5,151 bases of DNA from the NCBI RefSeq assembly GCF_946479605.1, contig NZ_CAMLGT010000260.1, forward strand, positions 1-5,151. Direction: 5' to 3'. Source of the stretch: an uncultured Lacibacter sp. (GTDB taxonomy: Bacteria; Bacteroidota; Bacteroidia; Chitinophagales; Chitinophagaceae). Numbering within the stretch: the first letter of the stretch is position 1; each line of letters starts with the position of its first letter. Of the stretch, positions 1 to 5,151 are shown piece by piece. The notes beneath the pieces are model-generated. The model did no database searches. It was given only the letters and a program-made list of their open reading frames with translations, and was not told the origin of the DNA. The position numbers were made by a program, and so were the translations under genes.

Positions 1-74
1 TCACAGCCGATGTTTTACAACCCGGCAGAAGTGCCAATCAATTTGAATTGATCCTGCCAATTGAATTGTTTTAA
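1..74 (+). CDS. 3' end of an unidentified plus-strand gene (partial)
   Basis: Reading from base 3, the frame is open for 23 codons and stops at TAA 72-74. The tail reads TADVLQPGRSANQ, then FELILPIELF. The other two plus frames stop earlier, and a strong hairpin begins at this stop, which supports this being the true gene end. The closing F-x-L-x-L-P pattern is compatible with the last beta strand of a GHKL/histidine-kinase ATPase domain, but so short a tail cannot establish that. The start and most of the gene lie outside the window. It converges on the minus-strand gene that ends at 133. Confidence 0.5.
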   Translation, partial: TADVLQPGRSANQFELILPIELF

Positions 75-115
75 AAGTTAAAGGTCATTGCTTTAAAGCA
101 ATGACCTTTAGCTTT
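74..115. terminator. Bidirectional terminator hairpin between convergent genes
   Basis: Bases 79-110 form a perfect inverted repeat with 16-base arms and no spacer, centred on TTTAAA between 94 and 95. One G-U wobble followed by four more pairs extends the stem to 74-115. It lies exactly between the stop of the plus-strand partial gene (74) and the stop of the minus-strand gene (133). The flanks are T-rich in both reading directions, so it most likely works as an intrinsic terminator for both. The closing loop must be made by opening the central A/T pairs. Confidence 0.8.
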
Positions 116-132
116 ATGATCCATAGCAGAAT

Positions 133-606
133 TTATTTTACCACGATCTTTATTTCCGGAGCAGTATAATAATAACCAAACCTGTCTTTCACAATAATAT
201 CGGTGATGATGATCTCATCGTCTTTCTTAATGATCTCGTACAGGTTCTTTTGCCACAACTCAGGTAAGTAGCCATTGTTCTTTACGTTTGTTGCTGTGGA
301 ATTGAAACGGGTTTTTATTTCGCCGGTCTTTTCATCTTCATATTTATCCTTGCTGCGGTGTACAACATAAAAACGGGAGATATGGTACCGAACTTTCTTG
401 TCATCAATTACCCATACAGCAGAGTCAATTGTACCGAGCACCATTTCAAGAGGAAGATCGCCGCCTTTTGTTTTACCCCAAAATGATTGAAGCGGGGGAG
501 GTTTCAGGGTAGGCTTGGGTTTATCCTGGGCTTTGCTTTGTACACTTAACAGTAATACAAGCAAAACAGCAAATAAACGGATACATCTTTTCAGCAACAT
601 GGGCAT
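133..606 (-). CDS. Secreted protein with a GldM C-terminal-like beta domain (hypothetical)
   Basis: This 157-aa protein starts with a classical signal peptide: basic MPMLLKRCIR, a hydrophobic core LFAVLLVLLL, then SVQSKA with predicted cleavage after A26 (S-K-A before Q-D). A short Lys/Pro-rich linker follows (residues 28-39). The rest is soluble and probably beta-rich, with no transmembrane segment. Residues about 112-157 (GYLPELWQKNLYEII, then KKDDEIIITDIIVKDRFG) resemble the last domain of GldM, which has the pattern 'q...l...k.GD.i.f.dI.vk..dG....l.pi.fki'. This resemblance is recalled, not computed. GldM is an inner-membrane/periplasmic component of the type IX secretion and gliding motor of Bacteroidota. 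This protein lacks GldM's N-terminal membrane helix and earlier domains. The start is 12 bases after the valS stop, suggesting cotranscription, with no Shine-Dalgarno. A second ATG two codons in (598-600) is an alternative start. Existence is well supported; function is unknown. Confidence 0.85.
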   Translation of the reverse strand: MPMLLKRCIRLFAVLLVLLLSVQSKAQDKPKPTLKPPPLQSFWGKTKGGDLPLEMVLGTIDSAVWVIDDKKVRYHISRFYVVHRSKDKYEDEKTGEIKTRFNSTATNVKNNGYLPELWQKNLYEIIKKDDEIIITDIIVKDRFGYYYTAPEIKIVVK

Positions 607-618
607 TCGTGATTTTTG

Positions 619-3237
619 TTATAACGATGCAAGGCTTTCTTCTATTGCTTTTATTTTAGCTTCAGCATCGGCTTTTTTCTTGCGCTCAACATCCACCACT
701 TCAGGTTTGGCATTTTGTACAAAGCGCTCATTGCCGAGTTTCTTTTCAACAGAAACAAGAAAACCTTTCAGGTAATCAAGATCCTTGAGCAATTGTTCTT
801 TTTGTGAAGATGTATCAATGGCCTGTTCGGTTGCAATGTAGAACTTATCTTTTTGTACAACAGTTGAAATAGTACCTGCTACAGATGCTGAAACATAGTG
901 AATACTTTCAGCATTCACTTGTTTTTGCAGGATAGAGGCGATCAGTTTGTAGGAAGTTTCATCAGCTGTTTCAATCGAAAGTTTGATGATTTCTTTTGGT
1001 TTGATCTGGTTTTTCACCCGCACATCACGCAAAGCAGTGATCACTTCTTTCAACTGTGTAGCAAGTTTTAATACTGCTGTATCAGCTGTTTTCAGCTCTG
1101 CGTATTGTTTAATGGTAATATCGTCACCTGCCTTGCGTTCTTTCAAGGAATGATAGATTTCTTCTGTAATAAACGGCATAAACGGATGCAGCAATTGCAT
1201 CAGCTCTTCAAAATAAGCAACTGTTTTTTCATACACAGCTGCATCAATCGGCTGTTCAAAACCAGGTTTCACCCATTCTAAATACCAGCTGCAGAAATCG
1301 TCCCAGATAAGTGAATAGATTGTTTTCAACGCTTCACTCAAACGGAATTCTTTGAATAACTGATCAATCTCTGCTTTTGCTTCATTCAACCTGTTGCCAA
1401 ACCAATCAACTGCAAATTTGCTCTCCGTCTGGCTGCTTGGAGCGGCCTGACGGCCTTCCCACATCTTTACCAGCTTCAACGCATTCCACAATTTGTTATT
1501 GAAGTTGCGGCCTTGTTCATTACTGCCTTCATCCCACAACAGATCATTACCTGCAGGTGAGGAAATGAGGATACCAAAGCGGCAGGCATCAGCACCATAT
1601 TTATCGATCAGTTCAAGTAAGTCGGGTGAGTTGCCCAAACTCTTGCTCATTTTTCGTCCTTGCTTATCACGCACAATACCGGTGAAATACACTTCTTTGA
1701 ATGGAATTTCTTTCTGGTATTCCATACCGGCCATGATCATACGTGCTACCCAGAAGAAAATGATTTCAGGCGCAGTAACGAGTGTATTGGTTGGATAGTA
1801 ATACTGCACATCTGCATTGCCGGGATTGCTGTAACCTTTAAATACTTCAAACGGCCAAAGCCAGGAAGAGAACCATGTGTCGAGGCAGTCTTCGTCCTGC
1901 GAAAGTTGATTGATCGTTTTGCCAAACTTGGTTTCGTATTGCTTCAACGCTTCTTCGTGTGAAACAGCAACAACATAATTTCCCTCTGCATCATACCATG
2001 CAGGAATACGATGTCCCCACCATAACTGGCGACTGATGCACCAATCCTTGATGTTCTCCATCCAATGGCGATAGAGATTCTTGAATTTAGCAGGGTAGAA
2101 TTTAATGTCATCATTCATCACCACATCCAATGCCGGGCCGGAAATCTTTTTCATATCAACCCACCATTGCAAACTTAAACGTGGTTCAACAACTGCATCA
2201 GTACGTTCGCTGTAACCAACTTCACTTGTATAATCTTCTGTTTTGATGAGGAAACCTTGTTCTTCAAGCATCGGAATAATTTTCTTCCTTGCTTCAAAAC
2301 GATCTTCACCAATCAATATCTGTGCATCTTCATTGAGCGTGCCATCTTCATTAAAAATATCAACCACTTCCAGGTGGTGCTTTTGGCCAAGCTGGTAATC
2401 GTTCATATCATGCGCCGGAGTAACTTTTAAAGCACCGGTTCCAAAATCCATCGTTACATAATCATCAGTGATGATGGGGATGCGGCGGTTGATCAATGGA
2501 ACAAAAGCAAACTTGCCATGCAGGTGTGCATAACGTTCATCTTTTGGGTGAACACAGATTGCTGTATCGCCCATGATTGTTTCGGGACGAACAGTGGCAA
2601 TAATGATATGCTCATCAAGTCCATCAATTTTATAGCGGAGGTGATATAGTTTCTGCTGCGTTTCTTTCCTGATCACTTCTTCATCACTCAACGCTGTTTT
2701 AGCCTTCACATCCCAGTTGATCATGCGTTTACCACGGTAGAGATAGCCTTTGTTGTACAGGTCAACAAATACGTTGATCACCGATTGGTAATAATCAGGA
2801 TCCATGGTAAAGCTGGTGCGGTCCCAATCGAGACTGCAGCCCATTTTCTTTAACTGCTGCAGAATGATGCCGCCGTATTTCTCTTTCCATTCCCATGCAT
2901 AGCCCAAAAATTCATCTCTGCTGAGCGATGCTTTCTGGATGCCTTTTTCACGGAGCATCTGCACCACTTTGGCCTCGGTGGCAATGGAGGCATGGTCGGT
3001 ACCCGGTACCCAGCAGGCGTTTTTGCCCTGCATGCGGGCACGACGCACAAGCACATCCTGGATGGTATTGTTCAGACAATGTCCCATGTGCAGTACACCG
3101 GTAACATTCGGAGGTGGAATCACCACAGTATATGGCTCACGGTCGTCGGGAGTACTGTTGAAATACTTCTGTTCGTTCCAGTAGCCGTACCATTTTTCTT
3201 CAGATGACTTATGCTCAAAGTTCTTACTCAGTTCCAT
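619..3237 (-). CDS. valS: Valyl-tRNA synthetase (ValRS), class I
   Basis: This cytoplasmic enzyme attaches valine to tRNA-Val using ATP and hydrolyses mischarged Thr-tRNA-Val. The 872-aa protein is complete and collinear with bacterial ValRS. The signature PPPNVTGVLHMGH is at 41-53, with H50-M-G-H53 as the HIGH motif. The CP1 editing domain contains ATVRPETIMGDT (214-225) and GTGALKVTPAHD (266-277). The catalytic core carries DWCISRQLWWGHRIPAWY (398-415), DTWFSSWLWPF (453-463) and KMSKS at 529-533. The anticodon-binding domain includes WDDFCSWYLEWVKP (about 645-658) and LLHPFMPFITEEIYH (682-696). The C-terminal stretch, about 808-872, is the charged coiled-coil arm typical of ValRS that grips the tRNA elbow. 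The length is near that usual for Bacteroidota and shorter than the roughly 950 aa of E. coli, and no key motif is missing. The ATG at 3235-3237 directly precedes the conserved N-terminal EKWYGYW region. It leads a probable two-gene transcript with the 157-aa secreted protein. I see no T-box leader in the short upstream region. Confidence 0.98.
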   Translation of the reverse strand: MELSKNFEHKSSEEKWYGYWNEQKYFNSTPDDREPYTVVIPPPNVTGVLHMGHCLNNTIQDVLVRRARMQGKNACWVPGTDHASIATEAKVVQMLREKGIQKASLSRDEFLGYAWEWKEKYGGIILQQLKKMGCSLDWDRTSFTMDPDYYQSVINVFVDLYNKGYLYRGKRMINWDVKAKTALSDEEVIRKETQQKLYHLRYKIDGLDEHIIIATVRPETIMGDTAICVHPKDERYAHLHGKFAFVPLINRRIPIITDDYVTMDFGTGALKVTPAHDMNDYQLGQKHHLEVVDIFNEDGTLNEDAQILIGEDRFEARKKIIPMLEEQGFLIKTEDYTSEVGYSERTDAVVEPRLSLQWWVDMKKISGPALDVVMNDDIKFYPAKFKNLYRHWMENIKDWCISRQLWWGHRIPAWYDAEGNYVVAVSHEEALKQYETKFGKTINQLSQDEDCLDTWFSSWLWPFEVFKGYSNPGNADVQYYYPTNTLVTAPEIIFFWVARMIMAGMEYQKEIPFKEVYFTGIVRDKQGRKMSKSLGNSPDLLELIDKYGADACRFGILISSPAGNDLLWDEGSNEQGRNFNNKLWNALKLVKMWEGRQAAPSSQTESKFAVDWFGNRLNEAKAEIDQLFKEFRLSEALKTIYSLIWDDFCSWYLEWVKPGFEQPIDAAVYEKTVAYFEELMQLLHPFMPFITEEIYHSLKERKAGDDITIKQYAELKTADTAVLKLATQLKEVITALRDVRVKNQIKPKEIIKLSIETADETSYKLIASILQKQVNAESIHYVSASVAGTISTVVQKDKFYIATEQAIDTSSQKEQLLKDLDYLKGFLVSVEKKLGNERFVQNAKPEVVDVERKKKADAEAKIKAIEESLASL

Positions 3238-3263
3238 GCAGGATGTTTATAATTTTTGGTGTG

Positions 3264-3271
3264 CAAAGTTA
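3264..3271 (-). promoter_or_regulatory. valS promoter, -7 box of Bacteroidota type
   Basis: On the minus strand the bases read TAACTTTG, an exact match to the TAnnTTTG -7 consensus of the Bacteroidota primary sigma factor. It lies 26 bases upstream of the valS ATG, giving a leader of roughly 20 bases. The matching -33 TTTG is poor; around 3290-3293 there is only GTTC. No Shine-Dalgarno precedes the ATG (the minus strand reads AAACATCCTGC then ATG), as is usual in this phylum. The assignment rests on the motif and its position. Confidence 0.6.
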
Positions 3272-3331
3272 AGGAAAGCAAGGCGCATTGAACGGAGGAA
3301 TCCTTTGATTGAGAGGGGGGTGAGAAATGAA

Positions 3332-3353
3332 AAAGCTCCGTTCCAGGAGCTTT
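3332..3353 (-). terminator. Intrinsic terminator of the 34-aa membrane-peptide gene
   Basis: An eight-pair stem has arms AAAGCTCC (3332-3339) and GGAGCTTT (3346-3353) and a six-base loop. Read on the minus strand, the stem runs into TTTTTCATTT, the U-rich tail expected of an intrinsic terminator. Read on the plus strand it is followed by A-rich sequence, so the orientation is minus. It lies 72 bases after the stop of the small membrane-peptide ORF and upstream of the valS promoter, separating the two transcripts. Confidence 0.75.
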
Positions 3354-3378
3354 AAAAATAAAGTGAATAAGGTACTAA

Positions 3379-3394
3379 GCTGTTCTTGAACAGC
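3379..3394 (-). repeat. Short inverted repeat in the 3' leader-to-terminator interval
   Basis: GCTGTTCTTGAACAGC is an inverted repeat with seven-base arms and a two-base centre. As RNA it would fold as six pairs closed by a four-base loop (CUUG on the plus strand, CAAG on the minus strand). It sits between the stop of the 34-aa ORF and its terminator, so it would be part of that transcript's 3' untranslated region. No U-rich tail follows it, so it is not itself a good terminator. Near-dyad symmetry would also suit a protein-binding site; the sequence alone does not decide. Confidence 0.5.
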
Positions 3395-3425
3395 AATTAA
3401 GTAAAGTTCTTATCATAGGCAATGA

Positions 3426-3530
3426 TTAACCGAACATTAATAAGGTAATCAGTGCAATCGCTGCGAAAAATACAATAACAAAAATTGTAGTTTTCATTGT
3501 GTCACTCATTTGTGATGAATTTGATGCCAT
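3426..3530 (-). CDS. Small single-span membrane peptide, 34 aa (hypothetical)
   Basis: On the minus strand, ATG at 3528-3530 opens a 34-codon frame ending in TAA at 3426-3428. The peptide has a short polar N-terminus (MASNSSQMSDTMKTT, residues 1-15). One hydrophobic helix follows (IFVIVFFAAIALITLLMFG, residues 16-34) and runs to the end of the protein. The single lysine (K13) lies just before the helix. By the positive-inside rule this suggests a cytoplasmic N-terminus and a C-terminus buried at or near the outer face of the inner membrane. Support for a real gene: a clean polar-then-hydrophobic layout, a correctly oriented terminator (3332-3353), and a gap otherwise too long for the valS upstream region. 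Internal ATGs at M8 and M12 could also serve as starts; M12 would leave little more than the helix. There is no lipoprotein cysteine. I do not recognise the family and assign no function. Confidence 0.6.
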   Translation of the reverse strand: MASNSSQMSDTMKTTIFVIVFFAAIALITLLMFG

Positions 3531-3709
3531 AACGTTTAAGTTTAGAAGGTTACAAATTACTTCACAGGAAATACGGAATTCTAATCGTACTGTTGAGTTC
3601 TTACAGGAGTGGTAGAGGTAAATCTGTTACGAATTTACTTTAGAATCCCCAGCTGGCAAAAAATATGACCTTTTTATTTTAAATTGCCGGTTCGTGTTTT
3701 TACGATTTT
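3531..3709. other. Divergent intergenic region between the membrane-peptide and nuclease genes
   Basis: This 179-base non-coding stretch must hold the start signals of two divergent genes. The nuclease side is AT-rich (3661-3709) and runs straight into the ATG as TTTTTACGATTTT, with no Shine-Dalgarno and no good TAnnTTTG at a normal distance. A modest inverted repeat, GTAAAT (3618-3623) with ATTTAC (3633-3638), lies near the middle and could be an operator, but it is short and A/T-only apart from one pair per arm. No ORF of note was found in it. Confidence 0.5.
3553..3559 (-). promoter_or_regulatory. Possible -7 box for the 34-aa peptide gene (weak)
   Basis: The minus strand reads TAATTTG 22 bases upstream of the small ORF's ATG. 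This is one base shorter than the TAnnTTTG consensus, and no convincing TTTG lies at the usual -33 distance. The placement is right for a short leader, but the match is weak and this is a candidate only. Confidence 0.25.
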
Positions 3710-5074
3710 ATGCTTTACGCAGTAACGGATATTGAGACCACAGGCGGCTATGCCTCAGCAAACGGCATTACAGAGATCGCCGTTTACATCTATGATGGTC
3801 AGGAGATTGTAGATAGCTTTGAAACATTAGTGAATCCGCACCAGCATATTCCCCGGTTTGTGCAATCATTAACGGGTATTACTGACGATATGGTGCAACT
3901 TGCTCCTTCGTTTGAAGAGATTGCACCCAGGTTACACGAGCTTTTCCAGGGCAAAGTGTTTGTGGCACACAATGTCAACTTCGATTATTCTTTCGTCAGT
4001 CACCAATTACAACAGGCGGGTTATCATCTTAATTGCAGGAAACTTTGCACCGTTCGCTATGCCCGTAAAATCTTCCCGAAACTTGCTTCTTACAGTTTAG
4101 GAAATCTTTGCCGGCATTTTGATATTCCGGTGTACAACCGCCATCGTGCAGCAGGGGATGCAAAAGCAACTGTTCAGTTGCTGGAATTGTTGCGTAAGAA
4201 TGATGTGAACAATCATCTGCATACGATGATTGGTAAACAATCGAAGGAGCAATACCTGCCTTTGCATCTTAACAAAGAAGATATTGATCAGCTGCCGTTA
4301 ACACCTGGCGTGTATTACTTTCATGATGCAAAAGATAAAGTGGTGTATGTGGGCAAAGCTGTACAGCTGAAGAAACGTGTAACCAGTCATTTTTCCAACA
4401 ATAAACCAAGTAAACAAAGGCAGGAATTTCAGCGAAACATTCATCGCATTTCCTACCAGCAATGTGGCACAGAGTTAATGGCTTCTGTTTTGGAGACAAT
4501 TGAAATAAAACGATTGTGGCCCAAATACAATCGGGCAATAAAAGGCTATGAAGCACAATACGGTTTGTATTTGTTTGAAGACGGAAGAGGGTATTATCGG
4601 TTAGGCATCGACAGGAAACATAAGAATGTACCGGCTATTTACCAGTTTTACAGCAGGCATGAAGGTACTTTGGAGCTGAAGCGGCTGATCCAGGAATTTG
4701 CGTTGTGCAATAAGCTTTGTTTTATCGATCGTTCAACAGATAAATCCTGCGATGACCCACAATGCAAAGGAGCGTGCACAGGTGGGGAGTTGCCAGCTGA
4801 TTATAACAAAAGAGTTGAGTTGGCAGTTACACAGTTACGAAAAGAGCTGCCCAGTTTTGCTATCCGTGAACGTTCTTATTTTAACGGCCAAGACAGTTGC
4901 ATTTTAATGGAAGATGGCCGGTTTTACGGCATGGGGTATGTGCCAATGGATTTTGACGCAACGGTAAAAGATGAACTTCGCAAGCAATTGCAGGAATATC
5001 CTGAATATGATTTTGTGCGAAACATCATTAAGCGTTATGCCCTTGAACAACCGGAAAAAGTGATCTGGTTATAA
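3710..5074 (+). CDS. DEDDh exonuclease / Cho-like GIY-YIG endonuclease fusion
   Basis: This 454-aa protein joins two nucleases. Residues 1 to about 165 are a DnaQ/epsilon-like 3'-5' exonuclease: D7-I-E9-T-T-G (Exo I), HNVNFD with D92 (Exo II), and H145-R-A-A-G-D150 (Exo III, DEDDh class). After a linker, residues about 190-275 are a UvrC-type GIY-YIG domain: TPGVYYF (198-204), YVGKA from Y213, R223 in LKKRV, and E262 in VLETIEIKRLWPKYN. These align with the catalytic Tyr, Arg and Glu of UvrC. A cysteine group follows (C333, C337, C347, C352, C356), in the place where UvrC and Cho carry a conserved Cys cluster; in UvrC this cluster has been reported to bind iron-sulfur. The UvrC C-terminal RNase H-like nuclease, HhH repeats and UvrB-binding segment are absent, as in E. 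coli Cho. The likely role is DNA-repair incision 3' to a lesion plus end trimming in the cytoplasm; substrate and UvrAB dependence are inferred. Start: the ATG lies six codons before D7, and an in-frame stop at 3680-3682 with no other ATG between excludes an earlier one. It appears to be transcribed alone. Confidence 0.93.
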   Translation: MLYAVTDIETTGGYASANGITEIAVYIYDGQEIVDSFETLVNPHQHIPRFVQSLTGITDDMVQLAPSFEEIAPRLHELFQGKVFVAHNVNFDYSFVSHQLQQAGYHLNCRKLCTVRYARKIFPKLASYSLGNLCRHFDIPVYNRHRAAGDAKATVQLLELLRKNDVNNHLHTMIGKQSKEQYLPLHLNKEDIDQLPLTPGVYYFHDAKDKVVYVGKAVQLKKRVTSHFSNNKPSKQRQEFQRNIHRISYQQCGTELMASVLETIEIKRLWPKYNRAIKGYEAQYGLYLFEDGRGYYRLGIDRKHKNVPAIYQFYSRHEGTLELKRLIQEFALCNKLCFIDRSTDKSCDDPQCKGACTGGELPADYNKRVELAVTQLRKELPSFAIRERSYFNGQDSCILMEDGRFYGMGYVPMDFDATVKDELRKQLQEYPEYDFVRNIIKRYALEQPEKVIWL

Positions 5075-5078
5075 AATA

Positions 5079-5106
5079 AAACAACCCCGCATTTGCGGGA
5101 TTGTTT
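5079..5106. terminator. Terminator after the nuclease gene, probably bidirectional
   Basis: A GC-rich stem, CCCGC (5086-5090) with GCGGG (5095-5099), has a four-base ATTT loop. It is extended past one C/A mismatch by AAACAA/TTGTTT pairing (5079-5084 with 5101-5106). It begins five bases after the nuclease stop codon and continues into a T-rich run on the plus strand. Read on the minus strand, it is followed by GTTTTATTTTAT, so it would also stop a convergent gene arriving from the right. Confidence 0.85.
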
Positions 5107-5125
5107 GTTATTGTGCGGTAAAAAG

Positions 5126-5151
5126 CTATTGTCTTGTCCATGTATCAGTAC
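5126..5151 (-). CDS. Possible 3' end of a convergent minus-strand gene (partial)
   Basis: On the minus strand the window edge reads in one frame as TDTWTRQ followed by TAG at 5126-5128. A stop here, 20 bases before a hairpin that also has a U-rich tail in the minus direction, fits the end of a convergent gene. Only seven codons are visible, one other minus frame is also open, and no family can be named. Treat it as a suggestion. Confidence 0.3.

Noticed and set aside
1493..1962. Plus-strand open frames of about 100 codons lying opposite valS.
   Set aside because: They are antisense to conserved valS coding sequence (including the KMSKS region), have atypical composition and no start signals, and are reading-frame shadows.
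2850..3207. Further overlapping frames on both strands at the 5' end of valS.
   Set aside because: The sequence here encodes the HIGH-motif region of ValRS. The alternative frames show no recognisable domains and are shadows.
3238..3330. Possible T-box or amino-acid-responsive leader in front of valS.
   Set aside because: The predicted leader is only about 20 bases long, with no stem-loop or T-box sequence. The upstream terminator at 3332-3353 lies before the valS promoter, so it belongs to the previous gene.
3327..3389. Plus-strand 20-codon frame beginning MKKLRSRSF, with a G-rich run (GGGGGG) just upstream resembling a ribosome-binding site.
   Set aside because: It runs straight through the minus-strand terminator hairpin, Bacteroidota rarely use Shine-Dalgarno signals, and the Lys/Arg-rich composition follows from the A-rich strand of that terminator. 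No supporting promoter was seen.
3618..3638. Inverted repeat GTAAAT/ATTTAC with a nine-base spacer, considered as an operator between the divergent genes.
   Set aside because: Six-base A/T-rich arms are expected often by chance in AT-rich intergenic DNA. It is noted in the intergenic entry but not called as a site.
4310..4530. GIY-YIG motif considered as a homing endonuclease or mobile element.
   Set aside because: The motif spacing, the YVGKA...LKKR signature and the downstream Cys cluster are of UvrC/Cho type. There are no intron, intein or repeat boundaries, and the exonuclease fusion is in frame with normal codon use.
4269..4556. Minus-strand 95-codon frame opposite the GIY-YIG domain.
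   Set aside because: It overlaps the catalytic GIY-YIG coding region entirely; its protein has no recognisable features, and no promoter or terminator fits it.

Overview
The window looks like ordinary chromosome from a Bacteroidota bacterium, most likely Chitinophagia-like; the family-level placement is tentative. The start codons lack Shine-Dalgarno sequences, a TAnnTTTG-type -7 box lies upstream of valS, the base composition is moderately AT-rich, and a secreted protein has a signal peptide ending in the A-Q junction common in this phylum. There is no sign of a mobile element, CRISPR array, phage, tRNA or rRNA.

Layout. The left edge holds the last codons of a plus-strand gene. A long, perfectly symmetrical hairpin (74-115) follows and probably terminates transcription from both sides. 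Next is a minus-strand pair transcribed right to left: valS (valyl-tRNA synthetase, 619-3237) and, 12 bases after its stop, a 157-aa exported protein (133-606) whose C-terminal half resembles the last beta domain of the gliding/type IX secretion protein GldM. The valS promoter sits just upstream, with a good -7 box at 3264-3271.

The 472-base gap between valS and the next large gene is not empty. It holds a minus-strand 34-codon ORF (3426-3530) encoding a single-span membrane peptide. This is followed by a small symmetrical hairpin (3379-3394) and then a terminator (3332-3353) correctly oriented for it. The peptide therefore looks like a separate monocistronic gene between the divergent nuclease gene and valS. 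Its promoter region (3531-3709) is shared back to back with the plus-strand gene.

On the right, 3710-5074 encodes a 454-aa fusion nuclease. It joins an N-terminal DEDDh (DnaQ/epsilon-like) 3'-5' exonuclease to a GIY-YIG endonuclease module with a cysteine-rich region like UvrC/Cho. All expected catalytic residues are present, and the UvrC C-terminal nuclease half is absent. It probably incises and trims damaged DNA. A strong hairpin (5079-5106) ends the gene. The tail of a convergent minus-strand gene may occupy the last 26 bases.

The genes do not form one pathway. The window combines translation (valS), a cell-envelope protein, a tiny membrane peptide and a DNA-repair nuclease. The two items most worth a second look are the 34-aa membrane peptide and the exonuclease-Cho fusion. 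No clearly undescribed multi-gene system is visible.
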